A stretch of DNA of 64,000 bases, from contig CAJKDU010000006.1 of assembly GCA_905198745.1 (NCBI GenBank), positions 1 to 64,000 on the forward strand, in the 5' to 3' direction. The notes beneath the pieces were generated by a model. That model had not been told where the DNA came from. It saw nothing but the letters and a program-made list of their open reading frames with translations, and did not search any database. Position 1 is the first letter of the stretch, and every line of letters begins with the position of its first letter. The translations under genes and the position numbers were made by a program. Below are positions 28,301-36,349 of this stretch, piece by piece. Origin of the DNA: an uncultured Prevotella sp. Its GTDB lineage: Bacteria > Bacteroidota > Bacteroidia > Bacteroidales > Bacteroidaceae.

Positions 28301-29917
28301 AACGGTGACGGTAACGTGAACATTACGAATGAAAACACGTTCAAGGGGTCAGTTACGGTGAACAAGGGAAGTCTCACAGTCAATACGCTGGGTCAGGTAG
28401 ACGGTGTGAATACAGGAGCCTTGGGCCTCTATACCAACAAGGTGACCCTCAACGGCGGCACATTGATACCCGCCAAGACGATGACCACTGCACATCCTGT
28501 GGCATTAGGCAGTAATGGTGGCACTATCAATACTCCAAGCAATGTGACTATGACCATGACCGGTTCCATCAGTGGAACGGGTAACGTGTTGACAAAAGAG
28601 GGCGATGGAACCCTCGTTCTCGCTCCGTCGGCCAGCTACAGCAAACTGATTGTCAATGGCGGAACCGTGAAGAGTTCTGAACCTGGCTCAACCAGACATG
28701 CCTATCCTACAACGATTGTGTTGAACGATGCAACGCTGAGAGATGCCGATGGAATCGGAACGGAAAGTTCTTCCTCACATACGGCCAACGTTGAAGTGCC
28801 GGAAGGAAAGTCGTATTGGTATCTTGATTCTCGTTGCAATTACAGCGGTACGTTGAAGGGTGCTGGTACCTTGAATGTGGGCGTTACGAGTGTGCGCTCC
28901 TATATGAAAGGCAATTGGTCACAGTTTACAGGTACTGTGAATTTCAATGCAAGCAAGACGGGCCAGTATACTCCTCACCTTGTGTGGGATAATACCTATG
29001 GCTTGAAGAATGCCACGGTTGGTGTGTACTGTGAGGTTTCCAACAACGACAAATCTGTCACTTTGGGTAATCTTGTCGGCAATGGACAATTGTTCGGCAA
29101 AGGTACTTGGACCATTGGCAGCTTGAACGAAGACGTCAAGTACACTGGAAAGATTGACGGAGGAAAGATTGTCAAGACCGGCGACGGCTTATGGACGATG
29201 TCTTCGCTGCCCACCAATCTTTCGGGTGCATCCTCGGTGAACGGTGGTGTGCTTAATTTAAGCAATTCTGCCAAGAAAGAGCAATTCTTCGGTTCCTATT
29301 CAACGACAGTGTCGGGCACTGGAACATTGGCAGGTCAGGCACTGCTATATGGCATTACCGTTAATGCCGGCGGTACGTTGAAGCCCGGAAACTATACATC
29401 TTCCATTCCTACAGGTTCATTGAAGACAACCTCGGGCGTGTTCTGTAACGTAGGTTCAAAGGCGAAGTTCTTCTTGTATAACAACAAGAACGGTGCCACA
29501 AGCCGTTCTTATCTGGAGGTCGGCGGCACATTCCAACTGAATGGCGACCTTGTGGTTGAGGCTTATTCCAAGTACGCTCCAAAGGCAGGAGACAGTTTCA
29601 CTCTGTGGACTGCAAACAACTTCATGGGTACGCCTTCAAGTGTCACTCTGCCGAAACTTCCGTCTAATCTCGCATGGGATACTTCGGACTTGTATAAGAC
29701 GACAGGTGTTCTTAAGGTCGTGGCTGCAACAGGCATTTCTCAACTGGGTGTCAACGATGAATTCACTGGCTCCGTTTATACCGTGGGCGGCGTGAAGGTT
29801 GGCGAACTGACCACTACCAAGGCTACTGCCCTGAAAGACCTCAAGACGATGGGCGTTGCCAGTGGCATCTATTTCATCCGTGTCGCGGGAGAAACATTGA
29901 AGTATACAGTGAAATAA
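25388..29917 (+). CDS. Rhamnogalacturonan lyase (PL11) fused to autotransporter-type repeats and a T9SS sorting domain
   Basis: A 1509-aa protein. The start at 25388 gives a signal peptide ending SAQAQ. Residues about 20-620 are a PL11 (YesW/YesX-like) propeller with calcium-type DVDGDGEMEIL, DWDQDGKAE and DVDWDGRDEIVFG loops and GDWREEVIMRSAD; it would cleave the rhamnogalacturonan-I backbone by elimination. Residues about 640-1420 are beta-helical repeats of the passenger-associated type (VKLGDGELTL, VKNGDGNVNI, TKEGDGTLVL, VKTGDGLWTM followed by NGGT/NKGS turns). The last about 60 residues (VYTVGGVKVGEL, ASGIYFIRVAGETLKYTVK) are a T9SS C-terminal domain. Ordinary PL11 enzymes are about 600-660 aa. 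Confidence 0.88.
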   Translation: MKKIVTTVMAFLLTMSAQAQRTVDKLDHGLVAVKTSGGVFCSWRINGEEYYDVAYNLYRDGVKLNTEPLTVSNYTDVSGTVSSKYTVKAVVRGQEQTTASAAVTPLTNNYKEIKIAEVPSNIDGRNISGDYEPNDAIVADVDGDGEMEILLKLRNTKDAANSYPVEGKDFDIIQIYKQNGKLLWWIDCGPNMVDFQSNEINIAAYDWDQDGKAECVLRGADGMVIHMADGTTKTIGDASVNTRGDLVRSSAMTFTHTGAEYLLYLNGETGKPYSVSEYPLKRLESGETNLKKAWGDEYGHRSSKNFFGAPYLDGRKPSIFLARGIYTRHKMIAYDVDPATHELKERWRWVNNTPGSPWYGQGYHNYTIADVDWDGRDEIVFGSMVIDDNGHGLSTTGLGHGDAHHVGDFNPYVHGQEIAACNEDLPSNNYRDATTSKIYYRLAGGSDDGRSMAGNFTDDVIGGQFYSGHESSLIGCVSNKSTGLPTNNVTLNFRIYWDGDLLDETFNGMEVRNSAGVIYKYGKGKIETFTGVLTNNDTKATPCFQGDIFGDWREEVIMRSADNKSIRIYTTTIPTEHRNYTLLHDPQYRNAMITQMNGYNPTPHVSYFLGEKEGITMAPPAPIMTDKNEVANGGSITSATNDKQVILAETGDATVNVADGASPYIFFDNAPTWVQGHDDNDNITTTTYKHTLTGGAFAGEMRLVKLGDGELTLPTVEQKYTGNTEVWAGTVNFNGTMTGSHVWLNRFAVLNSDGGKFPKGIEADYGATIRPGGASKVGRIETNELKLNFGSIVEFDIDANGNADQLVADAMKIEKKDWTDGPEYLAPRFNFILPESLVAGTYQLAKVGKIDGDLKDIVLTGMKGHKASLKYENGTISLVVEDMRAATSVVWTAEEDNTWQLAEKSNFKKQADNAADVFVSGDHVIFNDEAKNTTVQLTDDVAPATVEFDNSNAEYTLTGSHSLIDNVDIVKNGDGNVNITNENTFKGSVTVNKGSLTVNTLGQVDGVNTGALGLYTNKVTLNGGTLIPAKTMTTAHPVALGSNGGTINTPSNVTMTMTGSISGTGNVLTKEGDGTLVLAPSASYSKLIVNGGTVKSSEPGSTRHAYPTTIVLNDATLRDADGIGTESSSSHTANVEVPEGKSYWYLDSRCNYSGTLKGAGTLNVGVTSVRSYMKGNWSQFTGTVNFNASKTGQYTPHLVWDNTYGLKNATVGVYCEVSNNDKSVTLGNLVGNGQLFGKGTWTIGSLNEDVKYTGKIDGGKIVKTGDGLWTMSSLPTNLSGASSVNGGVLNLSNSAKKEQFFGSYSTTVSGTGTLAGQALLYGITVNAGGTLKPGNYTSSIPTGSLKTTSGVFCNVGSKAKFFLYNNKNGATSRSYLEVGGTFQLNGDLVVEAYSKYAPKAGDSFTLWTANNFMGTPSSVTLPKLPSNLAWDTSDLYKTTGVLKVVAATGISQLGVNDEFTGSVYTVGGVKVGELTTTKATALKDLKTMGVASGIYFIRVAGETLKYTVK

Positions 29918-29926
29918 ACTTGAAAC

Positions 29927-30511
29927 ATGAACAAATACATTCATTTCATGGCATGGAGCCTTGTCGCCATTTTGGTGGCGATAGGCTTCAATGCCTGCTC
30001 TGAAGAGTCAACTTCGAATGGCGCCTATGGCAATGTAAAGGCAACTTTCGACAAGATGAAAGGAGACTACAAGGGCAAGTTTTCCAAGGCAAACGGTACG
30101 CTTCAGGAACTTTCGTTCACCATAGACCAGCAAGCTAATGTGGTTGTCGCGTCCTTTCCGTTAGACAACGTGATGGCGAAACTTTATCCGAACGATTACG
30201 AACATGTAACTTACTCGGGCGAGGCGTTAAACTATACTTGTTCCATAGACAGTGTGGGCATACCAGCCGATGGCCAGTTGAGTTTCGTCACAAGTGACGA
30301 CTTGGCCAAGAGCAGGGTGGATTTTTCTTACACGAAAGACAACCAGTCGCATAACGGTTACATATTGGTGAAGACAAAAGGGGTTTACAACTCCCTGATG
30401 AATGCGTTGTCCATCAATTTCATTGTAACGGATTTGATAGTTGACAATACTGACTATACGTCAGCCTTGTGCCCGGTAAATACTTACATAGACATTGCAC
30501 AGCATCAATAG
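29927..30511 (+). CDS. Small lipoprotein of unknown function (DUF4840-like)
   Basis: A 194-aa protein with a lipobox (GFNACSEES, Cys near residue 24). The mature part is short beta-rich sequence (KATFDKMKGDYKGKF, GTLQELSFTIDQQANVVVASFP, LDNVMAKLYP) resembling Bacteroidales DUF4840-type lipoproteins; the family assignment is from memory and tentative. It lies 9 nt after the giant lyase, so it is in the same operon and likely anchored at the cell envelope. Function unknown. Confidence 0.65.
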   Translation: MNKYIHFMAWSLVAILVAIGFNACSEESTSNGAYGNVKATFDKMKGDYKGKFSKANGTLQELSFTIDQQANVVVASFPLDNVMAKLYPNDYEHVTYSGEALNYTCSIDSVGIPADGQLSFVTSDDLAKSRVDFSYTKDNQSHNGYILVKTKGVYNSLMNALSINFIVTDLIVDNTDYTSALCPVNTYIDIAQHQ

Positions 30512-30530
30512 AATCGTTGACAGTTAAACA

Positions 30531-30570
30531 AGAAAGGGTCTCTGCGAAATGTTCCGCAGAGACCCTTTCT
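30531..30570. terminator. Bidirectional terminator between convergent lipoprotein and regulator genes
   Basis: A perfect 16-bp stem (30531-30546 with 30555-30570; agaaagggtctctgcg and its complement) with an 8-nt loop. The ends are A-rich and T-rich, so it serves both strands. It touches the regulator stop codon at 30572. Confidence 0.92.
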
Positions 30571-30571
30571 G

Positions 30572-33500
30572 TTATTTCCCGTATTTGCTTGGCGGCACAC
30601 CATACTTGCTCTTGAAGCATCGGTAGAAGTAGGTGGCGTTGACGAAGCCCACGCGTTCGCTTATTTCGGCTATGGTTTGTTCGCCTTTCACAATCATTTG
30701 GGCAGCGAGGGTGAGGCGCTCGTTCTGTATATATGAGTTGGGTGACACGCCCATAATCTCCTTGGTGCGGTTGTAGAGTTTGGTGCGGCCCATGTTCATC
30801 AGTTCCGCCAACTGGTCCACGTTGAACTCTTGGTCGCTAATGTGCTGTCTGACGATGAGTTCAAGACGCTCCTTGAACGTCTTGTCCACTGCCGACATGA
30901 GAATCTGGTAGGGAGCGTCTTCCCCCGTGTCTTCCTTTTGCTCCTTTTCCTTCTTTGTTGCATGTTGCTTCTTGTCGGCAGCAATAAACTGCAGGGCGCG
31001 TGCCACGAGCAGTTTGAAGTTGCATGGCTTCACCATGTAGTCGTCCACAAACGACTTGTAGGCTTTCAGCTTGTGGCTGGCATCGTCGTAGGCAGTAAGC
31101 ATGATGAACGGAATGGATTGGGTTTCGGAACTCGACTTCAATGCCGAGGCTATTTCATAGCCGTTCATTTCGGGGAGCATGATGTCGCAGATGACCAGTG
31201 CCGGATGCTCCTTGACCACAGCCTCGTAGCCGGCCTTTCCGTTCATGTAGCCTTGCACGTTGAAGTAGACAGACACCTCTTTCTTGATTTGTTCCATCAT
31301 GTCGGGATCGTCCTCAATGACTATCACGTTGACATCGTTGATGGGTTGTGGCATCATTTCCTTTACCAGGTCGTCAGTCTCCGTGGCATCAATGGATTTG
31401 GTGTCGATGGCTATGTTGTCAATGCGTTCTTCTTCCGTGTAGGCATTGTCATCCATCGGCATGGCAATCGTGAAGATGCATCCGCCGTCTTCGCTTGCCT
31501 TTTGATAGCTGAGGCTTCCTTTGTGAAGCATCGCCATTTGGTGTGCCGTATAGAGTCCGATGCCCATGCCGCCACGCGACACGTAGCCGTGCATGAAGGG
31601 CTTGAACAGTTCGGCTTCCTGTTCCTTGCTGATGCCGGGTCCGTTGTCGGCAACGGTGATGAGCAATATGTTGCCGGAAGGAGCAATCTTCAGGGTGACG
31701 ATGCCTTTCTCCGGAGTGTATTTCACGGCATTGCTGAGCAGGTTATATACAATGGTCTCCATCTTTTGATGGTCGAAATACAAATCGCACGTCTTGGCAA
31801 ATGGCGTGAATGTCATCATAATGTTCTTTTGCCGTGCCATGGTCCACAAGTCCTGATAGATGTCTTTCACGAAAGCAATGATGTCTCCCTTCGATACGGC
31901 AAGCCGCATGTTATCGGTGCTCACCTTGCGGAAGTCCATCAGTTGGTTGACCAGGCGCATCAGCCGGTGTGTACCGCGGTTGATGGCTTGCAGTGTAGAC
32001 CTCGACACATTTCCTTGCCCGTTGCTTGTGATCTTGTCCACGGCATTCTGTATGATGGTGATGGGGGTGCGGAATTCATGCGAGATGTGCGTGAAGAAAT
32101 CAATGCGGAACTCGGAAATCTGTTTCTCCATGGCCATCTGTTGGTGCAGCAACATCCGCTCTCTTCCGCTCTTGTAGATGTAGTAGACGGTGGCACCGAT
32201 GGCGAGCAGATAAAATATCCACGCCAGCCAGGTGTTGTACCATGGCTCGCGAATGACGATGTGGAGCACTGTCTCTTCGCTCCATTGGTTGTCACTCCTG
32301 AGCATACGCAGATGGAGGGTGTAGCGTCCGGGTGAGAGGTCGCTGTAGTCAGCGTGGTTGACGCTCGTGGCAGGGCGCCATGAGTCGTCCACGCCGTCGA
32401 GGTAGTATTGGAACAATGTGGACTGCCGTTGTGGATATTCAAAGCTGGAGAAGTAAATGGACAGTGTGTTCTTGTCGTGCGGCAATTTGATTTCCCTTGT
32501 GTGGCTCAAGGCCTCCGAGAGAAGTTGCAGGTCTTTCTCGTCGTAGATGGACACGCCATTGATGGACAGATCGGTCACGACAGCTCGCTTTTCCGTACTT
32601 TGTGTCGCTGCCTCTTTTTGCGGATTAACCACGGCCAGCCCGTTGGCAGTACCGAAAAGCATGCGGCCATCGGGCAGTGTGGCCGAACAGTTCTCGCTGA
32701 ATGTGTTGCCGTTCATCACGTCACTCAGCATGTAGGTCTTGACCTGGCGCACACGGTGGTTAATGCGCGACATGCCTTCTTCCGTTCCCACCCATATATA
32801 GCCGTATCGGTCTTCGCTAAGCTGGCGCACATTGTTGTTGACCAGTCCGCTATTGGTGTCGTATATCTTGTAGCTCAGTTGGTGAGTCTTGGCATTGTAG
32901 GTGCATCTTGCCACGCCGCCGACGAATCCAAACCATATAGATCCGTCGTGGGCTGCAAGGATGCAGACAATCTCGTCGTAGGGGAACTTGCCGTTGTAGG
33001 TGTTGAATATTTCGAACGACCGGTCGCTGACGTTCCGCTTGCGGGTGTCAACCATATAGATGCCTTTGTCGGTGGCCAGCCACAGTAAACCGTTCTTGGT
33101 GAGCTGCAGGTCGTGTATGCGGCTTTCGCTATTGTTGCGGTTGAGCAGGGTGGCGAACTTCAGTTTTCCGTAGTCGAGTGTCTTGCCGATGGACGGCGTG
33201 AGCAACAAGCCGCTTTCCCATGTAGCTATCCATGTACGCCCGAATTTGTCGGTGGCAAAGTCGTAGATGCTGTTGGACGGCACGTGGTGCACCTTGTCAC
33301 TTATCTGGTATCTGATGCCGTCAAGAAACAGACCGGCACCTTTGGTGCCTATCCACGTGTGTCCGCTTGGCGTGGTGTGGTAGGCATAGACACAGGCAGG
33401 CGTTTCACCGACCAATTGAATGGTGCCGCTTTGCGGGTGATAGGTATAGAGCTTGTTCTCCTTGGTGCTAAGCATCACCTTCTGTGGCGTTGCCACGTCA

Positions 33501-34822
33501 AGATGGCGCACCAGATTGCTCCATTCGCTGGGGTCGCCCGGTTCGGGCTTCAGATATTCCACGCCATAGCCCACCTCCTCTTTAAGACAGAAGATTCCGT
33601 TCTCGGAAGATATCCAGATGGTGTTGTCCTTGCTGATGTATATGCTCAGCAGAAAGTTGGAGCTGATGACAGGGTTTGCATCGTAGGCAGAAAACTGCTG
33701 CAATTGGTCGTCGTGTGGGTCGTAGACAAAGAGTCCGCCACCATAAGAAGCAATGAAGAAGCGTCCTCTGTGGTCACGTTCCACGGTGAAGATGCGGTCG
33801 CGCCCGTTGATGTAGTTCTTATTGTCGAGCAGGTGGAGTTGTTTCTTCCATCCTTTTGGACCGAACAGATAGAGGTTGCCCTGCTTGTCGTTGAGGCACT
33901 TGTAGCCGGGAATGGAATTCTTCTCCATGGCGTATGGAATCTGTATTTCTGAGTGGGAGAATACTCCTGTCCTCAAGTCCATGCGGAAGGTCTCTTGCTC
34001 GGTGAATATATACCATCCGCCGTTCCATATCATGGAACTCCTTGACTTGCCGGCAAAGCCCGTCATGGAGGGCAGGTGCGACTTTCGTGCCAAACGTCCG
34101 TCCGTACGGTATAAGTAGGCGTCGTCTTCTTCCGTGAGTATGGCGAAATAGTCTGTTCCTGTCGTGGTTGTTTTGACGTGCTTGCCTGTAGCAATGGCAG
34201 TACGCTTGCCGTTGGGGGCTATGCGCACCACACCCCGTGCGGTGGAAATCCAAATGTTGTGGTGGGCGTCTTCATCCACGTTCAGCTTTTCCTGACTGGG
34301 CAACTGGCGATTGGCGGTTGTGTAGTCGTGGATGGAAAACTCTCCATTATTATAAATAATGTGGCGCACGCCGTTCTTGGCATCAAAGAGCCACATACCA
34401 TTGGAGGCTTGGTAGCGGTTGAAATACTGTCGTTCGCAGTCGTTGCGGTTTGTGTAGTCACGGAACTTACCCAATCTGAGGTCGTAGCAATACAGGGTGT
34501 GCTGTGGCGTGTAGGTCCACAGCAGTTTGTCTTTGGGGTCGCAGAACAACAGTGACAGATGTGAGGAAGTCTTTTGGTTCGGGTCGTGACTCATCGAGCG
34601 GAAGGTGAGAAACGAATAGCCATCGTAGCGCGTGAGTCCGTTGGACGAGGCTATCCACATAAAACCATCGTCGTCTTGTATCACGCTGTTCACCGTGTTG
34701 CCCAGCAATCCGTCTCTCACCGACAGGCGTTCGCCGCGCAGATGGATGACGGCGGATTCTGCAAGGGCAGAATAGAGAAGAAACAGAAGCGCTAATGTGG
34801 CAACGGTGTATGTCTTTTTCAT
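30572..34822 (-). CDS. Hybrid two-component system regulator of the polysaccharide locus
   Basis: A 1416-aa one-protein sensor and transcription factor. Order: signal peptide; two-component propeller repeats in the periplasm (about 30-800; for example NSVIQDDDGFMWIASSNGL, EDRYGYIWVGTEEGMSRI); a Y_Y_Y domain (about 800-870); one membrane helix (about 875-895, WLAWIFYLLAIGATVYYIY); HisKA with the phospho-acceptor H in THISHEFRTP (about 912); HATPase (ADNGPGIS); a receiver domain with D in VICDIMLPEMNGYE (about 1214); and a C-terminal AraC-type HTH (ISERVGFVNATYFYRCFKSKYG). It should sense an oligosaccharide and activate the genes on either side. Confidence 0.96.
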   Translation of the reverse strand: MKKTYTVATLALLFLLYSALAESAVIHLRGERLSVRDGLLGNTVNSVIQDDDGFMWIASSNGLTRYDGYSFLTFRSMSHDPNQKTSSHLSLLFCDPKDKLLWTYTPQHTLYCYDLRLGKFRDYTNRNDCERQYFNRYQASNGMWLFDAKNGVRHIIYNNGEFSIHDYTTANRQLPSQEKLNVDEDAHHNIWISTARGVVRIAPNGKRTAIATGKHVKTTTTGTDYFAILTEEDDAYLYRTDGRLARKSHLPSMTGFAGKSRSSMIWNGGWYIFTEQETFRMDLRTGVFSHSEIQIPYAMEKNSIPGYKCLNDKQGNLYLFGPKGWKKQLHLLDNKNYINGRDRIFTVERDHRGRFFIASYGGGLFVYDPHDDQLQQFSAYDANPVISSNFLLSIYISKDNTIWISSENGIFCLKEEVGYGVEYLKPEPGDPSEWSNLVRHLDVATPQKVMLSTKENKLYTYHPQSGTIQLVGETPACVYAYHTTPSGHTWIGTKGAGLFLDGIRYQISDKVHHVPSNSIYDFATDKFGRTWIATWESGLLLTPSIGKTLDYGKLKFATLLNRNNSESRIHDLQLTKNGLLWLATDKGIYMVDTRKRNVSDRSFEIFNTYNGKFPYDEIVCILAAHDGSIWFGFVGGVARCTYNAKTHQLSYKIYDTNSGLVNNNVRQLSEDRYGYIWVGTEEGMSRINHRVRQVKTYMLSDVMNGNTFSENCSATLPDGRMLFGTANGLAVVNPQKEAATQSTEKRAVVTDLSINGVSIYDEKDLQLLSEALSHTREIKLPHDKNTLSIYFSSFEYPQRQSTLFQYYLDGVDDSWRPATSVNHADYSDLSPGRYTLHLRMLRSDNQWSEETVLHIVIREPWYNTWLAWIFYLLAIGATVYYIYKSGRERMLLHQQMAMEKQISEFRIDFFTHISHEFRTPITIIQNAVDKITSNGQGNVSRSTLQAINRGTHRLMRLVNQLMDFRKVSTDNMRLAVSKGDIIAFVKDIYQDLWTMARQKNIMMTFTPFAKTCDLYFDHQKMETIVYNLLSNAVKYTPEKGIVTLKIAPSGNILLITVADNGPGISKEQEAELFKPFMHGYVSRGGMGIGLYTAHQMAMLHKGSLSYQKASEDGGCIFTIAMPMDDNAYTEEERIDNIAIDTKSIDATETDDLVKEMMPQPINDVNVIVIEDDPDMMEQIKKEVSVYFNVQGYMNGKAGYEAVVKEHPALVICDIMLPEMNGYEIASALKSSSETQSIPFIMLTAYDDASHKLKAYKSFVDDYMVKPCNFKLLVARALQFIAADKKQHATKKEKEQKEDTGEDAPYQILMSAVDKTFKERLELIVRQHISDQEFNVDQLAELMNMGRTKLYNRTKEIMGVSPNSYIQNERLTLAAQMIVKGEQTIAEISERVGFVNATYFYRCFKSKYGVPPSKYGK

Positions 34823-34847
34823 TTGAATGTGCGTTAGTTTGGGGCTA

Positions 34848-34855
34848 CAAACTTA
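34848..34855 (-). promoter_or_regulatory. -7 promoter element of the regulator gene
   Basis: TAagTTTG on the minus strand, about 26 nt before the start codon. The 198-nt region 34823-35020 is shared with the divergent GH28 promoter and is the natural place for binding sites of the regulator. Confidence 0.55.
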
Positions 34856-34985
34856 CGTATATTTTTTGACTTATAAGAACATTTTGTCGGGAAATGTACA
34901 AATTGTCCGCATTGGGCACGGGAATATGTGAATGTTATTAATGATTTTCGTACAATTGTATAATAGGGGAAAAGGCGGTTTCACC

Positions 34986-34993
34986 TAATTTTG
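34986..34993 (+). promoter_or_regulatory. -7 promoter element of the GH28-PL11-CE12 operon
   Basis: TAatTTTG followed by C, 28 nt before the ATG at 35021. No TTTG at the usual -33 distance, which fits a promoter needing an activator such as the adjacent regulator (inference). Confidence 0.55.
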
Positions 34994-35020
34994 CACTAAA
35001 ACCAATAATAACAAACTCTT

Positions 35021-36349
35021 ATGAATATCAAAATTCTCTCCGTCGCATTGGCACTTTGTCTTTCCTTGAATGTCAATGCAAAGAAAGTGAAGAAAGATGT
35101 CTTCCCCGACGGAACCCCGGTTCCTGCATGGTTCAGCGATACGGCAAGGGTGGATGTGAGCACTCTTGGCAAGCAGTATGTCATCACTGATTATGGCGTG
35201 AAGACCGACAGCACCATTGTGCAGACCGAGGCTATTCAACGTGTCATTGACGAGGCTGCCCAGCAGGGTGGCGGTGTCGTGGTCATACCACAGGGCACAT
35301 TCCTCAGCGGCTCACTCTTCTTCAAGCAGGGCACACACCTGCATGTGGCAGAAGGTGGCAAACTGAAAGGTGTGGATGCCATCAAGTACTACAAGATTCT
35401 GAAGACCCGTATGGAGGGTCAGACGCTTAACTATTTTGCTGCCCTGGTGAATGCCGACGGATTGAATGGTTTTACCATTTCGGGTAAAGGCACCATTGAC
35501 GGTAACGGCAAGCGCTTTTGGGAGGAGTTCTGGATTCGCCGCAAGGTGAACGCCAAATGCACTAACCTTGAGGCACTGCGTCCGCGACTGGTCTACATTT
35601 CCAACAGCACGAACGTTACCGTGCAGGATGTGCGCTTGCACAACAGTCCCTTCTGGACCAACCACCTTTATCATTGCGACCATGTGAAGTATATCGGCTG
35701 CGACATCTTTGCGCCCACCACAGGCGTGAAGGCTCCCAGTTCCGATGCTATCGACATAGATTTCTGCCACGACATCCTGGTGCAAGGCTGTACCATGAGT
35801 GTCAACGACGATGCCGTGGTGCTCAAGGGCGGCAAGGGTACGTTTGTAGACAAAGACCCCACCAATGGTCCCAACTATAATGTCATCATTCAAGACTGTA
35901 AGTATGGCGTGGTTCATGGTTGCCTGACGTTGGGCAGCGAATCTTTCCAGGACCGCAACATCATTCTGCGCCGCTGCAGCATCAAGAACGCTAACCGTGT
36001 GGTGTGGTTCAAGATGCGTCCCGACACACCGCAGAAATATGAGTACACCACGGTGGAAGACATCACCGGCAACTGCAACAGTTTTGTGGTGGTGCGTCCC
36101 TGGACACAGTTCTACAACCTGGAGAAGCGTGACGACATGCCGCTGTCAGAGTGCAGCAACATTGTGATTCGCAACATCAATGTCAAGTCGCGCAATTTCT
36201 TCGACATAGGCACTTCCGACAAGTATGCCTTGAAAACCTTTACCTTCGAGAACTGCCGGGTGGAGGACGAGAAGCAAGCTTTCGACAGTTCGCTTATTGA
36301 AGGCTGCAAGGTAATCAATGTGGTTATCAACGGACAAAAGATGAAATAA
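35021..36349 (+). CDS. Glycoside hydrolase family 28 (pectin backbone hydrolase)
   Basis: A 442-aa right-handed beta-helix enzyme with a signal peptide (MNIKILSVALALCLSLNVNA). The GH28 acids are present as D242/D245 in SSDAIDID and D263/D264 in NDDAVVLK. The usual GHG is replaced by GSES (E307) and the RIK by WFKMRPD, which points away from a plain polygalacturonase and towards a rhamnogalacturonan-type activity. It opens an operon in which the PL11 gene starts on the last base of its stop codon (TAATG). Confidence 0.88.
   Translation: MNIKILSVALALCLSLNVNAKKVKKDVFPDGTPVPAWFSDTARVDVSTLGKQYVITDYGVKTDSTIVQTEAIQRVIDEAAQQGGGVVVIPQGTFLSGSLFFKQGTHLHVAEGGKLKGVDAIKYYKILKTRMEGQTLNYFAALVNADGLNGFTISGKGTIDGNGKRFWEEFWIRRKVNAKCTNLEALRPRLVYISNSTNVTVQDVRLHNSPFWTNHLYHCDHVKYIGCDIFAPTTGVKAPSSDAIDIDFCHDILVQGCTMSVNDDAVVLKGGKGTFVDKDPTNGPNYNVIIQDCKYGVVHGCLTLGSESFQDRNIILRRCSIKNANRVVWFKMRPDTPQKYEYTTVEDITGNCNSFVVVRPWTQFYNLEKRDDMPLSECSNIVIRNINVKSRNFFDIGTSDKYALKTFTFENCRVEDEKQAFDSSLIEGCKVINVVINGQKMK

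Noticed and set aside
30531..30570. The 16-bp hairpin as part of the repeat family
   Set aside because: It lacks the TTA-phased units and has A- and T-rich ends in the right places, so it is an ordinary bidirectional terminator.
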